The position numbers and the translations under genes were made by a program. The notes below the pieces were generated by a model, which saw only the letters and a program-made list of their open reading frames with translations, did not search any database and was not told the DNA's origin. This document shows positions 43,956-51,861 of a DNA stretch of 64,000 nucleotides, one piece after another (the first letter of the stretch is position 1; every line of letters starts with the position of its first letter). Source of the stretch: Streptomyces sp. NBC_01571 (GTDB taxonomy: Bacteria; Actinomycetota; Actinomycetes; Streptomycetales; Streptomycetaceae); the NCBI RefSeq assembly GCF_026339875.1, contig NZ_JAPEPZ010000001.1, positions 7,936,001 through 8,000,000 of the forward strand, given 5' to 3'.

Positions 43956-44527
43956 ACGACCAACCCGCCCGGCCGCCGCCCCCCGACCGTCCGCACATGC
44001 CGTCCCACCGGCGGCCCCCGGACGGGAGCCGTCGGCCGGAAGAGGCAGGCGGCACCGGTCCGGCCGCCGGCCATCACGTCGCCTGCCCCTGCTGTCGCGA
44101 CACCTTCGAAGACCCGGCACTGGACACGGCGACGGAGGCCCTGCAGAACCGCGAACCACCCAGCACGCAGTGCCTCGTGGCCCGCGTCATGACCATCGTC
44201 CACGACCAGATGTGGCCAGGGCCGACGCTGCCCTTGGACGATCCCACGCGCACCCTGCACATAGTCGAGCGCGCCGCGTCCGCCGTACTGCGGCGCGCGG
44301 CGGACGAGGTGCCCGGTGTCACCGCCGTCAGTTGCCGCCTTGCCCGATCCGACCACCTCACGGGCGTGCGAGTGAGCATGACCCTGACCGCCGGTATGAA
44401 CCGTCCCCTGCCGGAGACGGCCGGACTGGTGCGCCGCTCAGTAGTGGACATCTCCGGCCATGACCTGGGCCTGGCGGTGACCGCCGTCGACATCACGGTG
44501 ATCGAGGCCCACCACACGTCCGGGTAG
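43946..44527 (+). CDS. Asp23-like protein with HX3CX2C motif, coupled to ECF sigma
   Basis: A 193-aa protein overlapping the sigma gene by 10 bp. Near residues 53-60 it has HHVACPCCR, fitting the H-x3-C-x2-C signature of zinc-associated anti-sigma domains. The remainder reads as an Asp23-like domain (LHIVERAASAVLRRAADEVP, GVRVSMTLTAGMNRPLPE, ISGHDLGLAVTAVDITVIEA). It has no transmembrane helix. Position and motif suggest a soluble anti-sigma factor or redox sensor; the Asp23 half may link it to the envelope proteins encoded opposite. The function is inferred. Confidence 0.72.
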   Translation: MALDDQPARPPPPDRPHMPSHRRPPDGSRRPEEAGGTGPAAGHHVACPCCRDTFEDPALDTATEALQNREPPSTQCLVARVMTIVHDQMWPGPTLPLDDPTRTLHIVERAASAVLRRAADEVPGVTAVSCRLARSDHLTGVRVSMTLTAGMNRPLPETAGLVRRSVVDISGHDLGLAVTAVDITVIEAHHTSG

Positions 44528-44659
44528 CCGTCCCCACCGCGCCGGACCAGGCGGCGTCCCATGCCCATGCCCGCGTGGCCCCTCCGCCCTCCGCCCGATG
44601 TATACGCCGTCTGCTCTGCTCGACGTGCGCTATGGCTGAGATTGATCAGACTTGTAGGC

Positions 44660-44980
44660 ATGGCAGAAGAACGTCGGCCGCGCGCCGGGAAATCCTCGAC
44701 GACAGCCGCTCGCCGCCCACCACCCGTGCGGGGGGCAGGCCAAGCCGCGAAGGCTGCCTGCCGGAGCCTGGAGGGGCTGATCGGCCATCCCACGGAGGGC
44801 GTGTCAGCGGTGAAGCGTGTCGATGACGGCTGGTGTGTCGTCGTGGACGTCCTTGAGCTGCCCCGGATTCCGGACACGACGAGCCTTCTCGCCTCGTACG
44901 AGGTCCAGCTCGACCAGGACGGCGAACTCCTGGAGTACTGCAGGGTCCGCCGCTATCGGCGGGGGTCCGCCGATGAGTGA
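44660..44980 (+). CDS. gvpO: Gas vesicle protein GvpO
   Basis: First gene of the gas vesicle cluster, 106 aa. A basic N terminus is followed by the GvpO domain ([60 protein letters not shown]). GvpO is an accessory protein of actinobacterial and haloarchaeal gas vesicles of uncertain role. ATG 44660 begins [10 protein letters not shown]; there is no strong ribosome site. Confidence 0.9.
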   Translation: MAEERRPRAGKSSTTAARRPPPVRGAGQAAKAACRSLEGLIGHPTEGVSAVKRVDDGWCVVVDVLELPRIPDTTSLLASYEVQLDQDGELLEYCRVRRYRRGSADE

Positions 44981-45012
44981 CCCAGGTTTGCCGACGATCG
45001 GAAGGACGCCAC

Positions 45013-45477
45013 ATGCCTGCGACCACCTACTCCGATGAGGTAGTGGCGTGCCCGCCGCGCGCCGGCACGTTGTACGACGTGCTGGAACTCATCCTCGATC
45101 GGGGCATGGTGATCGACGTGTTCGTCCGGGTCTCCCTGGTCGGCATCGAGATCCTCAAGATCGACGCGCGCATCGTCATCGCGAGTGTGGACACCTACCT
45201 GCGGTTCGCCGAGGCGTGCAACCGGCTGGACCTGGAACGGGACTCCGGCAGCACCACCGTTCCCGAACTGCTCAGCGGCAGTGCTGCCAAGTCCATCGGG
45301 AAACGCAAGGTCCGCAAGGCCGCGGAGAGCGTGGGGGACACCGTACGCAAGGCAGTCGGGGGCCGCAGCGACGACTCCGACGACCACGACGAGGACGAGG
45401 ACGAGCAGCAGGAACGACCGAGGAAGCGGCGTGCTCCTGCCCGAAGCCGCACGAGTCGACGACCGGTGGAGGCCTGA
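45013..45477 (+). CDS. gvpA: Gas vesicle structural protein GvpA
   Basis: Main shell protein, 154 aa from ATG 45013 (GGAAGGA site). Residues about 18-66 are the GvpA core ([57 protein letters not shown]), which packs into the hydrophobic-lined wall. A long extension follows with a Lys-rich amphipathic segment ([20 protein letters not shown]), an Asp/Glu run and a basic end. Classical GvpA proteins are about 70-75 aa, so half of this protein is extra tail, which could decorate or block the shell. Confidence 0.9.
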   Translation: MPATTYSDEVVACPPRAGTLYDVLELILDRGMVIDVFVRVSLVGIEILKIDARIVIASVDTYLRFAEACNRLDLERDSGSTTVPELLSGSAAKSIGKRKVRKAAESVGDTVRKAVGGRSDDSDDHDEDEDEQQERPRKRRAPARSRTSRRPVEA

Positions 45478-45480
45478 GTC

Positions 45481-46230
45481 GTGGCAACCGACGGGGTGTA
45501 CGTGTACGCGATCATCCGGGCGGGGAATCCGTTGCCGACAGACACAAACGGTGTGGGCAGCCCCGCCGCCCCGCTGCGAACGGTCCGGCAGGGCCGGGTC
45601 GCCGCCGTCGTCAGCGAGGCGCCCCCGAACCTTCGCGCCAGACGACGGGACCTTCTGGCTCACCAGGAACTGTTGCTGCGCCTTTCGGACCAAGGCCCGG
45701 TCCTGCCCATGCGATTCGGGATGGTGGCACCGGACGAGGAGTTGGTGCGCGGTCAACTGGCGGCCCGCGAGGCGGAGCACCTGGCTGTGCTGGAACTCCT
45801 CGACGACGGGGTCGAGGTCAACGTCAAGGCGTTTCCGGCACAGAACGCGCTGGGAAGCCTCGTCGCGGAGGACAAGCACGTCCGGCGGCTGCGGGACGAG
45901 GCACGTCGAAGGCCCGGTTATGAAGCCAACGTCCGATTGGGCGAAGCCGTCGCGACCGCTCTGGACAGCAGGGCCGCCGAAGCGGGCCGGCGAGTACTGC
46001 GTGAACTCACACCCAGGGCGCGCGCCGTGGCCACCGGACCGGAAGTCCAGGGATGCGTGCTCAACGTGTCGTTCCTCGTCGATCGGGCCGACAGCGACGG
46101 CTTCCTAGACGCGGCGGAGAAGTTCGCCGAAGCACACCGCGACCGCGTCGAACTGCGCATGGCAGGCCCGCTGCCCTGCTACAGCTTTGTCTCCGCCGAA
46201 GGCACCTCTGTGCGGACGGCGGGAGTCTGA
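45481..46230 (+). CDS. gvpF: Gas vesicle protein GvpF
   Basis: GvpF/GvpL family accessory protein, 249 aa, which in characterised systems binds GvpA before assembly. Motifs are VYVYAIIRAGNPLPTD, GRVAAVVSEAP, DLLAHQELLLRLSDQGPVLP, MRFGMV and the C-terminal VELRMAGPLPCYSFVSAEG. GTG 45481 lies three bases after the gvpA stop. Confidence 0.92.
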   Translation: MATDGVYVYAIIRAGNPLPTDTNGVGSPAAPLRTVRQGRVAAVVSEAPPNLRARRRDLLAHQELLLRLSDQGPVLPMRFGMVAPDEELVRGQLAAREAEHLAVLELLDDGVEVNVKAFPAQNALGSLVAEDKHVRRLRDEARRRPGYEANVRLGEAVATALDSRAAEAGRRVLRELTPRARAVATGPEVQGCVLNVSFLVDRADSDGFLDAAEKFAEAHRDRVELRMAGPLPCYSFVSAEGTSVRTAGV

Positions 46231-46231
46231 C

Positions 46232-46501
46232 ATGGGTCTGATCACCGGAATTCTCACACTCCCCATCGCACCGGTCCGTGGCGTCATCTGGGTGGCAGAA
46301 AAGCTCAATGACGCGGCCGATCGCGAGTTGCACGACCCAGGGGTGCTCCGCGCCCAGTTGGCTCTGCTGAACCGCGAACTCGAGGACGGGGACATCAGCT
46401 TGGAGGAGTTCGAACGAGAAGAGGAACGACTGCTCGATCGGCTGTATGCCACACAGGTCGCTCCCGCACCGAATGACCGAAGGGGACACGCTCATGGATG
46501 A
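46232..46501 (+). CDS. gvpG: Gas vesicle protein GvpG
   Basis: Small helical accessory protein, 89 aa: MGLITGILTLPIAPVRGVIW, VAEKLNDAADRELHDPG, LRAQLALLNRELEDGDISLE, EFEREEERLLDRL. It matches the GvpG family in length and helix pattern. The ATG follows the gvpF stop immediately and the end overlaps gvpY. Confidence 0.92.
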   Translation: MGLITGILTLPIAPVRGVIWVAEKLNDAADRELHDPGVLRAQLALLNRELEDGDISLEEFEREEERLLDRLYATQVAPAPNDRRGHAHG

Positions 46502-47414
46502 GAAGGAAAAGGTCACCCTCGCAGCCGCTGTGGTGGGCGGTTATGTGCTGGGCCGAACGAAGAAGGGCCGCCTGGCTCTGTCCATCGCGACCTATCTGGC
46601 GGGCCGACGATTCGGCCTCGAGCCTCGCCAGCTCGCAGCCGAGGGTATGCGGAGACTGGGGGAGATTCCCCAGTTCGCCGAGTTGCAGGAGCAGTTGCGG
46701 GGCGAAGTCCTCCAAGCGGGACGTAAGGCAGTGGCAGCCGCTGCCGACCGGGGGATGAGCACGCTTGCCGACGCCATCAGCGACCGTACGGCCCGGCTCG
46801 GTGAGGTCGCGGGCGAGGACGAGGAGGAAGAGGAGGAGTACGCGCCGGAGGACGAAGACGCCGAGTACGAGGAAGAGGAAGAGCCGGAGGCCGAGGAGGA
46901 AGAGGAGGAGGAAGAGGGAGAGCCGGAGGCGGAGTACGAGGACGAGGAAGAAGAGGACGAGCCGGAGGCCGAGGAGGAAGAGGAGGAGCCGGAGGCCGAG
47001 GAGGAAGAAGAGGAAGAAGAGGAAGAGCCGGAAGAGCCGGAAGAGGGGCGGCCGCAGCCGCGACGCAGCCCATCCCGATCGGCACGGTCCCGCAGGGCAT
47101 CCGCACCGGCGACACCCAAGAAGACAGCTCCCTCCCGCGCGGAGAAGAGGAGCCGGACGGCCAAGGCCGCGCCTCGGAAGGCCGCGCCGGCCAAGAAGGC
47201 GGCGGCGAAGAAGTCCGCCCCGGCGAAGAAGTCCGCACCGGCGAAAAAGGCCGCGCCGGCCAAGAAGGCGGCGGCAAAGAAGTCCGCCCCGGCGAAGAAG
47301 TCCGCGCCCAGGAGCGCGACGGCGAAGAAGTCCGCACCCGCCAAGAAGACCGCGGCCAAGAAGACGACGTCATCGAAGCGAGCAGGATCCAAGCGCGCCG
47401 ATCGTCGGAGGTAG
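46494..47414 (+). CDS. gvpY: GvpY-like gas vesicle cluster protein with polyampholyte tail
   Basis: A 306-aa protein. Residues 1-90 hold the conserved part (KVTLAAAVVGGYVLGRTKKG, LAGRRFGLEPRQLAAEGM). Residues about 105-200 are almost pure Glu/Asp with Tyr and Pro-Glu-Ala breaks. Residues about 200-306 are a Lys/Ala/Pro histone H1-like tail (AAPAKKAAAKKSAPAKKSAP). Such charge-block sequences often drive phase separation or wrap polyanions. Assigned GvpY by its place between gvpG and an SRPBCC-type gvpZ, as in other Streptomyces gvp loci. Automated tools may mislabel it by low complexity. Confidence 0.78.
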   Translation: MDEKEKVTLAAAVVGGYVLGRTKKGRLALSIATYLAGRRFGLEPRQLAAEGMRRLGEIPQFAELQEQLRGEVLQAGRKAVAAAADRGMSTLADAISDRTARLGEVAGEDEEEEEEYAPEDEDAEYEEEEEPEAEEEEEEEEGEPEAEYEDEEEEDEPEAEEEEEEPEAEEEEEEEEEEPEEPEEGRPQPRRSPSRSARSRRASAPATPKKTAPSRAEKRSRTAKAAPRKAAPAKKAAAKKSAPAKKSAPAKKAAPAKKAAAKKSAPAKKSAPRSATAKKSAPAKKTAAKKTTSSKRAGSKRADRRR

Positions 47415-47420
47415 CCAGCC

Positions 47421-48509
47421 ATGACCAAGACGGAGAAAGATCAACCCGCCGAGGAAACCTCGGGTATGGACCGGATCCGCGAAGAGCTGTCCAAGTTCCT
47501 CTCCGCGCAGGTGGAGAATCTCGCCGAGAAGGCGGGGGAAAAACTGACGGACGTCACCGGAAAGCTTTCCGAAGCGTCCGAGTCCGGCTCACTTCCGGCG
47601 ATCGGGTCGCGCATCCTGCAGGGTGACTCCCCGCTGAAGGCCTTCGTCTCGGAAAAGGCCAAAGGCGTCAAGGACAACGTCGTAGGGAAGGTCAAGGACG
47701 CGTTCGGCGGGGGGAAGGGGAAACGCAAGTCCAGCGGCGGCAAGGTCATGAACATCATCGAGGTCCTCGATGTCGGCGTGCCGCTGCGCGATGCTTACGA
47801 CTACTGGACGCAGTACGACCAGTTCAGCAGCTTCGCGAAGGGCGTTCGCGACGTCTCGAAGACCGACGAGGTCGGGAGCGACTGGAAGGTCAAAGTCGGT
47901 CCTTCTTCGCGCAGTTACAAAGCGACTGTTCAGGAACAGATTCCCGACGACCGCATTGTCTGGACCTCCGAAGGAGCAAAGGGCACCACTCGAGGCGCGG
48001 TCAGTTTCCATGAACTGGCACCTACCCTGACCCGAATCGTCCTGGTCGTGGAGTACTACCCGTCCGGGTTCTTCGAGAAGACCGGCAACCTGTGGCGGGC
48101 CCAAGGGCGCCGCCTGCGACTGGACTTCAAGAACTTCCAGCGGTACGTCAGCCTCACCAACGAAGAGCCCGAAGGCTGGCGCGGTGAAATCCGCGACGGT
48201 GAAGTCGTCGTGTCCCACGAGGACGCCATGGAGGAAGAGGAAGCCGAGCAGGAGGAGTCGGAGGGCGAGGAGCCCGAGGGCGACGACGAGGACGAGGCCG
48301 CGGAAGGCGCCGACTCCGCCTACGAGGACGAAGCCGAGGACGCCTACGAGGACGAGCCCGAGGACGAAGAGGAGGACGAGGAGGAGGAAGAGGGAGCGGA
48401 GGACGAAGAAGGCGAAGGCGCGTACGAGGACGAAGAGGAGGACGGCGAGGAGGATGAGGACGCGTCCGCCTCCAAGAAGCGGCGAGGGCAGAGGCGGCGC
48501 CGTGACTGA
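47421..48509 (+). CDS. gvpZ: GvpZ-like SRPBCC protein with acidic tail
   Basis: A 362-aa protein. Residues 1-105 are an amphipathic helical region (FLSAQVENLAEKAGEKLTDV, KAFVSEKAKGVKDNVVGKVK). Residues about 110-250 are an SRPBCC/START-like hydrophobic-pocket domain (IEVLDVGVPLRDAYDYWTQY, DQFSSFAKGVRDVS, WTSEGAKGTTRGAVSFHEL, VLVVEYYPSGFFEKTGNLWR). Residues 260-350 are an acidic Glu/Asp tail ended by SKKRRGQRRRRD. It shares the charge-block plan of GvpY. Overlaps gvpJ by 8 bp. Role in vesicles not established. Confidence 0.82.
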   Translation: MTKTEKDQPAEETSGMDRIREELSKFLSAQVENLAEKAGEKLTDVTGKLSEASESGSLPAIGSRILQGDSPLKAFVSEKAKGVKDNVVGKVKDAFGGGKGKRKSSGGKVMNIIEVLDVGVPLRDAYDYWTQYDQFSSFAKGVRDVSKTDEVGSDWKVKVGPSSRSYKATVQEQIPDDRIVWTSEGAKGTTRGAVSFHELAPTLTRIVLVVEYYPSGFFEKTGNLWRAQGRRLRLDFKNFQRYVSLTNEEPEGWRGEIRDGEVVVSHEDAMEEEEAEQEESEGEEPEGDDEDEAAEGADSAYEDEAEDAYEDEPEDEEEDEEEEEGAEDEEGEGAYEDEEEDGEEDEDASASKKRRGQRRRRD

Positions 48510-48837
48510 CGTCGACTTCCGGCAGAGGTCCTATCCCGTATCCGGCCCCCAGACCACCAACCTTGCCGACATCCTCGAACGTGTTCTCGACAAAGGGATC
48601 GTGATCGCCGGGGACATCAAGGTCGACCTCCTCGACATCGAGCTGCTCACCATCCGGATCCGCCTGTTCGTGGCCTCCGTGGATACCGCGAAGAAGGCGG
48701 GAATCGACTGGTGGGAGACCGATCCGGCACTCAGCTCGCGCGCTTCCCGCAACGCCCTGCAGGACGAGAATCGCGCGTTGCGTGAGCGTCTGGAGGCGCT
48801 CGAATCCAAGACGGAGGACGACTCGCCCGAGCGGTGA
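48502..48837 (+). CDS. gvpJ: Gas vesicle protein GvpJ (GvpA paralogue)
   Basis: A 111-aa minor structural protein of the GvpA/J fold: NLADILERVLDKGIVIAGDI, KVDLLDIELLTIRIRLFVAS, VDTAKKAGIDWWETDP, then a short coiled tail (DENRALRERLEALESK). GTG 48502 lies inside the gvpZ end. GvpJ-type proteins are thought to help nucleate or cap the vesicle. Confidence 0.9.
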   Translation: MTDVDFRQRSYPVSGPQTTNLADILERVLDKGIVIAGDIKVDLLDIELLTIRIRLFVASVDTAKKAGIDWWETDPALSSRASRNALQDENRALRERLEALESKTEDDSPER

Positions 48838-48927
48838 CCCCAGAGCGGCAATCCCGCCTCACCCACTCCATCCACCTCATCCATCGCATTCACCTCATCC
48901 AGCAAGGACCAAGGAGAACCGAGGAAC

Positions 48928-49731
48928 ATGACGGAGCGCGGCCCTGGGCATTCGGACGCCAACGCCACCTACGTGTTCGCCGTCTGCTGGAACCCGGAAC
49001 CGTCGGCCCTCGTCGGTCTGCGAGGGGTCACCGACGAGGCGCCCGTGAGCACACTGCCGCTGGAGACGCTGACAGCGATCGTCCAGACCGTCCGAGCCCG
49101 CGACTTCACCGACGAGGCATGGCAGGCACGCCTGTCCGACCAGCGGGAACTCGAACGTTACGCCCGCGCCCACCACGATGTCGTCAGCGCGGCTGCCGCC
49201 TGCTGCCCCACCGTCCCGCTGCCCATGGCCACGCTGTACCACGGTGAGCAGAGGGCGCGGGACGCGCTGAGCAGCGAGGCCGACCGGTTTCATACGGCGC
49301 TCCAGCGCATTGCTCACCATGCCGAGTGGGGCGTGAAGGTGTACGCACCACCCTGCCCACCGGACGATTCGATCCGCAGTGCCACCCCGGCAGGCCGGTC
49401 CCGCCCGGCACCCGGAGCCGGCCTCGCCTACCTGGAGCGCAAGCGCGGAGTGCAGGAGCGTCGCGAGCGGAGCCAGGACGAGGCACTGCGGGTCGCCGAA
49501 TCGGTGGATGCCGAAATCAGTCTCCTCGCCGCCGCGTCCCGCAGGTTGCGACCGCACGGTCAGCAGCTCTCCGGGGAACGGCGGATCCAGGTCCTCAACG
49601 CAACGTATCTGGTAGCGGAGCACCGCGCCGGCGAGCTCACCCTGCTGGCACAGTCGCTGCGCGAACGGACCGGGGTACAGATCGAGCTGTCCGGGCCGTG
49701 GGTGCCCTATTCCTTCGTCGGCGAGGTGTAG
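48928..49731 (+). CDS. gvpL: Gas vesicle protein GvpL
   Basis: Second GvpF/L-family protein, 267 aa: TYVFAVCWNPEPSALVGLRG, LPLETLTAIVQTVRARDFTD, LERYARAHHDVVSAAAACCP, TVPLPMATLYH and the end LSGPWVPYSFVGEV. An AAGGAG site precedes the ATG after a 90-bp gap, the longest inside the cluster. Confidence 0.9.
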   Translation: MTERGPGHSDANATYVFAVCWNPEPSALVGLRGVTDEAPVSTLPLETLTAIVQTVRARDFTDEAWQARLSDQRELERYARAHHDVVSAAAACCPTVPLPMATLYHGEQRARDALSSEADRFHTALQRIAHHAEWGVKVYAPPCPPDDSIRSATPAGRSRPAPGAGLAYLERKRGVQERRERSQDEALRVAESVDAEISLLAAASRRLRPHGQQLSGERRIQVLNATYLVAEHRAGELTLLAQSLRERTGVQIELSGPWVPYSFVGEV

Positions 49732-49734
49732 ACC

Positions 49735-49962
49735 GTGACACGCGACGTGGTGCCTTGGGACAACCCCGGGCCGCTGCAGGGCCCCATCGGGGTGCCTCTC
49801 GTCGACCTGCTGGACCGCGTCCTGGCCACCGGGGTGGTCATCAGCGGTGACCTGGTCATCGCCATCGCCGACGTTCCGTTGGTGCGGGTGTCGCTTCATG
49901 CTCTGTTGTCGTCCGTCAACGAACGCGTTCCCGCTCCCTGGGCGGACGGAGGCCCACTGTGA
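49735..49962 (+). CDS. gvpS: Gas vesicle protein GvpS (GvpA-like)
   Basis: A 75-aa GvpA-fold protein: PLVDLLDRVLATGVVISGDL, VIAIADVPLVRVSLHALLSS. It is the third GvpA-like protein in the cluster. GTG 49735 lies three bases after gvpL, and the stop overlaps gvpK (GTGA). Confidence 0.87.
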   Translation: MTRDVVPWDNPGPLQGPIGVPLVDLLDRVLATGVVISGDLVIAIADVPLVRVSLHALLSSVNERVPAPWADGGPL

Positions 49963-50237
49963 CGCGATCCCGGGTCGACCTCGACTCCGAGAAGATGGGG
50001 CGTGACCTCGTCGCCCTGGTGCTCACGGTGGTCGAGCTCCTCAGGCAACTGATGGAGCGGCAGGCGATTCGCCGTGTCGAGCAGGGCGATCTCAGCGATG
50101 CGCAGGTGGACGAGATCGGGACCACTCTGATGCTGCTGGACCAGCGGATGACCGAGCTCTGCGAGCAGTACGGAGTCCGGCCGGAGGATCTCAACCTCGA
50201 CCTCGGGCCCCTCGGAACCCTTCTGCCGCAGAGCTGA
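49959..50237 (+). CDS. gvpK: Gas vesicle protein GvpK
   Basis: Last gvp gene, 92 aa: RVDLDSEKMGRDLVALVLTV, VELLRQLMERQAIRRVEQGD, ARVDEIGTTLM-like QVDEIGTTLMLLDQRM, GVRPEDLNLDLGPLGTLL. This is the conserved GvpK pattern at full length, so the cluster is complete from O to K with no broken gene. Confidence 0.92.
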   Translation: MTRSRVDLDSEKMGRDLVALVLTVVELLRQLMERQAIRRVEQGDLSDAQVDEIGTTLMLLDQRMTELCEQYGVRPEDLNLDLGPLGTLLPQS

Positions 50238-50404
50238 TACGGCAGGCCTGTAGCAGGGCGTCGCGCGATTCGACACAGGACCTGGTCGCTCAGGATGACG
50301 CAGGACCTGGTCGCTCAGGAGGGGTGGCTGGGCGGGCGCCGCTCGCCGGAGCGGGCCGAGAGTGGCGTGTGCGGAAGCTCCTGGGCGGCAATGTCGTGGT
50401 TGCG

Positions 50405-50578
50405 TCAGCGCTTGAAGGTGCCCTTGGAGCTTTCCTTCGCACCCCGCATCATGCCTCGTGCTTCGAGGGCGGCACCTTTTGCCGCGAGGGTTTCCTTGTG
50501 TGCCGCGTGGGCCGCCTTGCGAACGGTCTTCCCGATGACCTGTTCGGCCTTTGCCTTCGCTCTTTCTCCGGCAGTCAT
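50405..50578 (-). CDS. CsbD-like stress protein
   Basis: A 57-aa helical, Lys/Ala-rich protein: MTAGERAKAKAEQVIGKTVR, AAHKETLAAKGAALEARGMM, RGAKESSKGTFKR. It fits the CsbD family of small general-stress proteins, though divergent. ATG 50578 has GGAGGTACCGAG upstream and a sigma-B-like promoter before it. It converges on gvpK. Confidence 0.72.
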   Translation of the reverse strand: MTAGERAKAKAEQVIGKTVRKAAHAAHKETLAAKGAALEARGMMRGAKESSKGTFKR

Positions 50579-50609
50579 CTCGGTACCTCCACGGAGTCTC
50601 ACTGATCGT

Positions 50610-50634
50610 GTGCCCGCGAGGCAGGGAGCAAAAC
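50610..50634 (-). promoter_or_regulatory. Sigma-B-like promoter GTTT-N15-GGGCAC
   Basis: On the minus strand GTTT (50634-50631) and GGGCAC (50615-50610) are separated by 15 bp, near the Streptomyces sigma-B consensus GNNT-N14-16-GGGTAY, 32 bp before the CsbD-like start. One base of the -10 differs. Confidence 0.45.
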
Positions 50635-50736
50635 CACAACCGTCACAGGGGCCCCGCAGGTCCCCCCAGAAGCATCCGCCGACGAGTCACGCCATGCCGC
50701 AGGTCGGACGGGTGCCGCGACGCGAAGAAGAACCCC

Positions 50737-51161
50737 GTGACGGCGGTTACCGACAAGATCCAGAAAGTCGTCCATCCCGGTAACGAGATCCCGGGCGCGC
50801 CGGGCCCGGTGCCGCCACCCGTCGACGAGCCGACCGAGCCGGTCGAGCCGCTGCCACCCAAGCCCGACCAGCACGGCCCGGACACGTACAGCCCCACAGG
50901 ACAGGCGACGGGCGTCCCTCAGGACAAGGTCGTGCAGGGCGGTGAGTACCTGACCACGGCTCAAGGCACGCGACTGTACGAGACCGACCACTCGCTGAAG
51001 GCCGGTGCCTGGGCCGGGGGAATGGACGTGTTGGAAGCCACCGGCATCGTCCCCGACGCCCCCGGTGTGGTGACCGCCGACAGCGCCGACGTGACCGTGC
51101 AAGGCGTCACCGACCTGCCGGCCGGCCGCCGCGCACGGACCGCTTCACCCCGTCGGTCTGA
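50737..51161 (+). pseudogene. katE: Large catalase (KatE type) remnant with internal deletion
   Basis: The first ~86 codons match the N terminus of Streptomyces large-subunit catalases (VTDKIQKVVHPGNEIPG-like start, DTYSPTGQATGVPQ, EYLTTAQGTRLYETDHSLKAG). In a whole enzyme SLKAG is followed by the heme-binding catalase core. Here the frame runs directly into GAWAGGMDVLEATGIVPDAP and GVVTADSADVTVQGVTDL, which matches the extreme C-terminal flavodoxin-like domain. Some 550-600 codons, including every catalytic and heme residue, are gone. The expected end (DRFTPSV, stop 51159-51161) is one base out of frame, a further lesion. No catalase activity is possible. Confidence 0.82.
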
Positions 51162-51426
51162 TTCCCGGCCCCGCGGATCCCGCCTGCGCTGGGCAGGAGC
51201 CGCGGGACGGCCGACGTGTCCCACCCGCCACCCCTCAGTCGCCCGGCACCAGGCCGGACGCGGGACGAAGCTGTTGGCCACCGCATCCGCTGATGCGCCG
51301 CAGGCGGCCGACCCCGAGTATCAATGGGCCGGCGCACCCGTCCTACGCTTGCCCGCCCCAAGAACGGCAGCGGAGTCACCGGTAGCAGTACTTGGCAGGT
51401 GAGAGTGGCGTTGAGTGCTCGGTAGC

Positions 51427-51861
51427 TCATGCGCCGGATTCGACGCCGGGGGATTCGATGTACTGCTTGAAGCTCTTGAGGTCGCCGGTGACTCGCCGCT
51501 TGACGAAGCCGAGCCGGTCGCCGAGGGTCTCGCTGAAGCCGGTGGGTTCGTAGTCCAGCCGGAGCGTGACCTTGGACTTGACGTCGTCCAGGTGATCGAA
51601 GGTGACGAGGCCGGCCCACTTCGCCTCACCGCCGACGGTCGTCCAGGCAACGCGCTCGTCGGGGATCTGCTGGGTGACCTCGGCATCGAATTCCCGTTCG
51701 ACCCCGGCGACCCTCGTCTTCCAGTGGGTGAGGGTGTCGTTGACCCGAGTGACCCTCTCAACGCCTTCCATGAAGTGAGGGAACGTCTCGAACCGCGTCC
51801 ACTGGGTGTAGGCGGTACGGAGGGGAACGTCGACCTCGATGGACTTCTCGACCTGCGACAC
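51427..51861 (-). CDS. SRPBCC-family protein (cyclase/dehydrase-like)
   Basis: A 144-aa START/SRPBCC fold: VEKSIEVDVPLRTAYTQWTR, FETFPHFMEGVERVTRVND, DAEVTQQIPDERVAWTTVGG, GLVTFDHLDD, LRLDYEPTGFSETLGDRLGF. GTG 51861 with GAGGAGAAGGG upstream is preferred over a longer frame. The core is clearly related to the central domain of GvpZ 3 kb away, here without the helical and acidic extensions. A lipid or hydrophobic ligand is likely; function unknown. Confidence 0.85.
   Translation of the reverse strand: MSQVEKSIEVDVPLRTAYTQWTRFETFPHFMEGVERVTRVNDTLTHWKTRVAGVEREFDAEVTQQIPDERVAWTTVGGEAKWAGLVTFDHLDDVKSKVTLRLDYEPTGFSETLGDRLGFVKRRVTGDLKSFKQYIESPGVESGA

Noticed and set aside
46765..47424. Arg-rich 219-codon frame inside gvpY
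   Set aside because: Frame-shifted reading of Glu/Lys codon repeats (GAG/AAG read as AGG/CGA); it is an artefact of low complexity.
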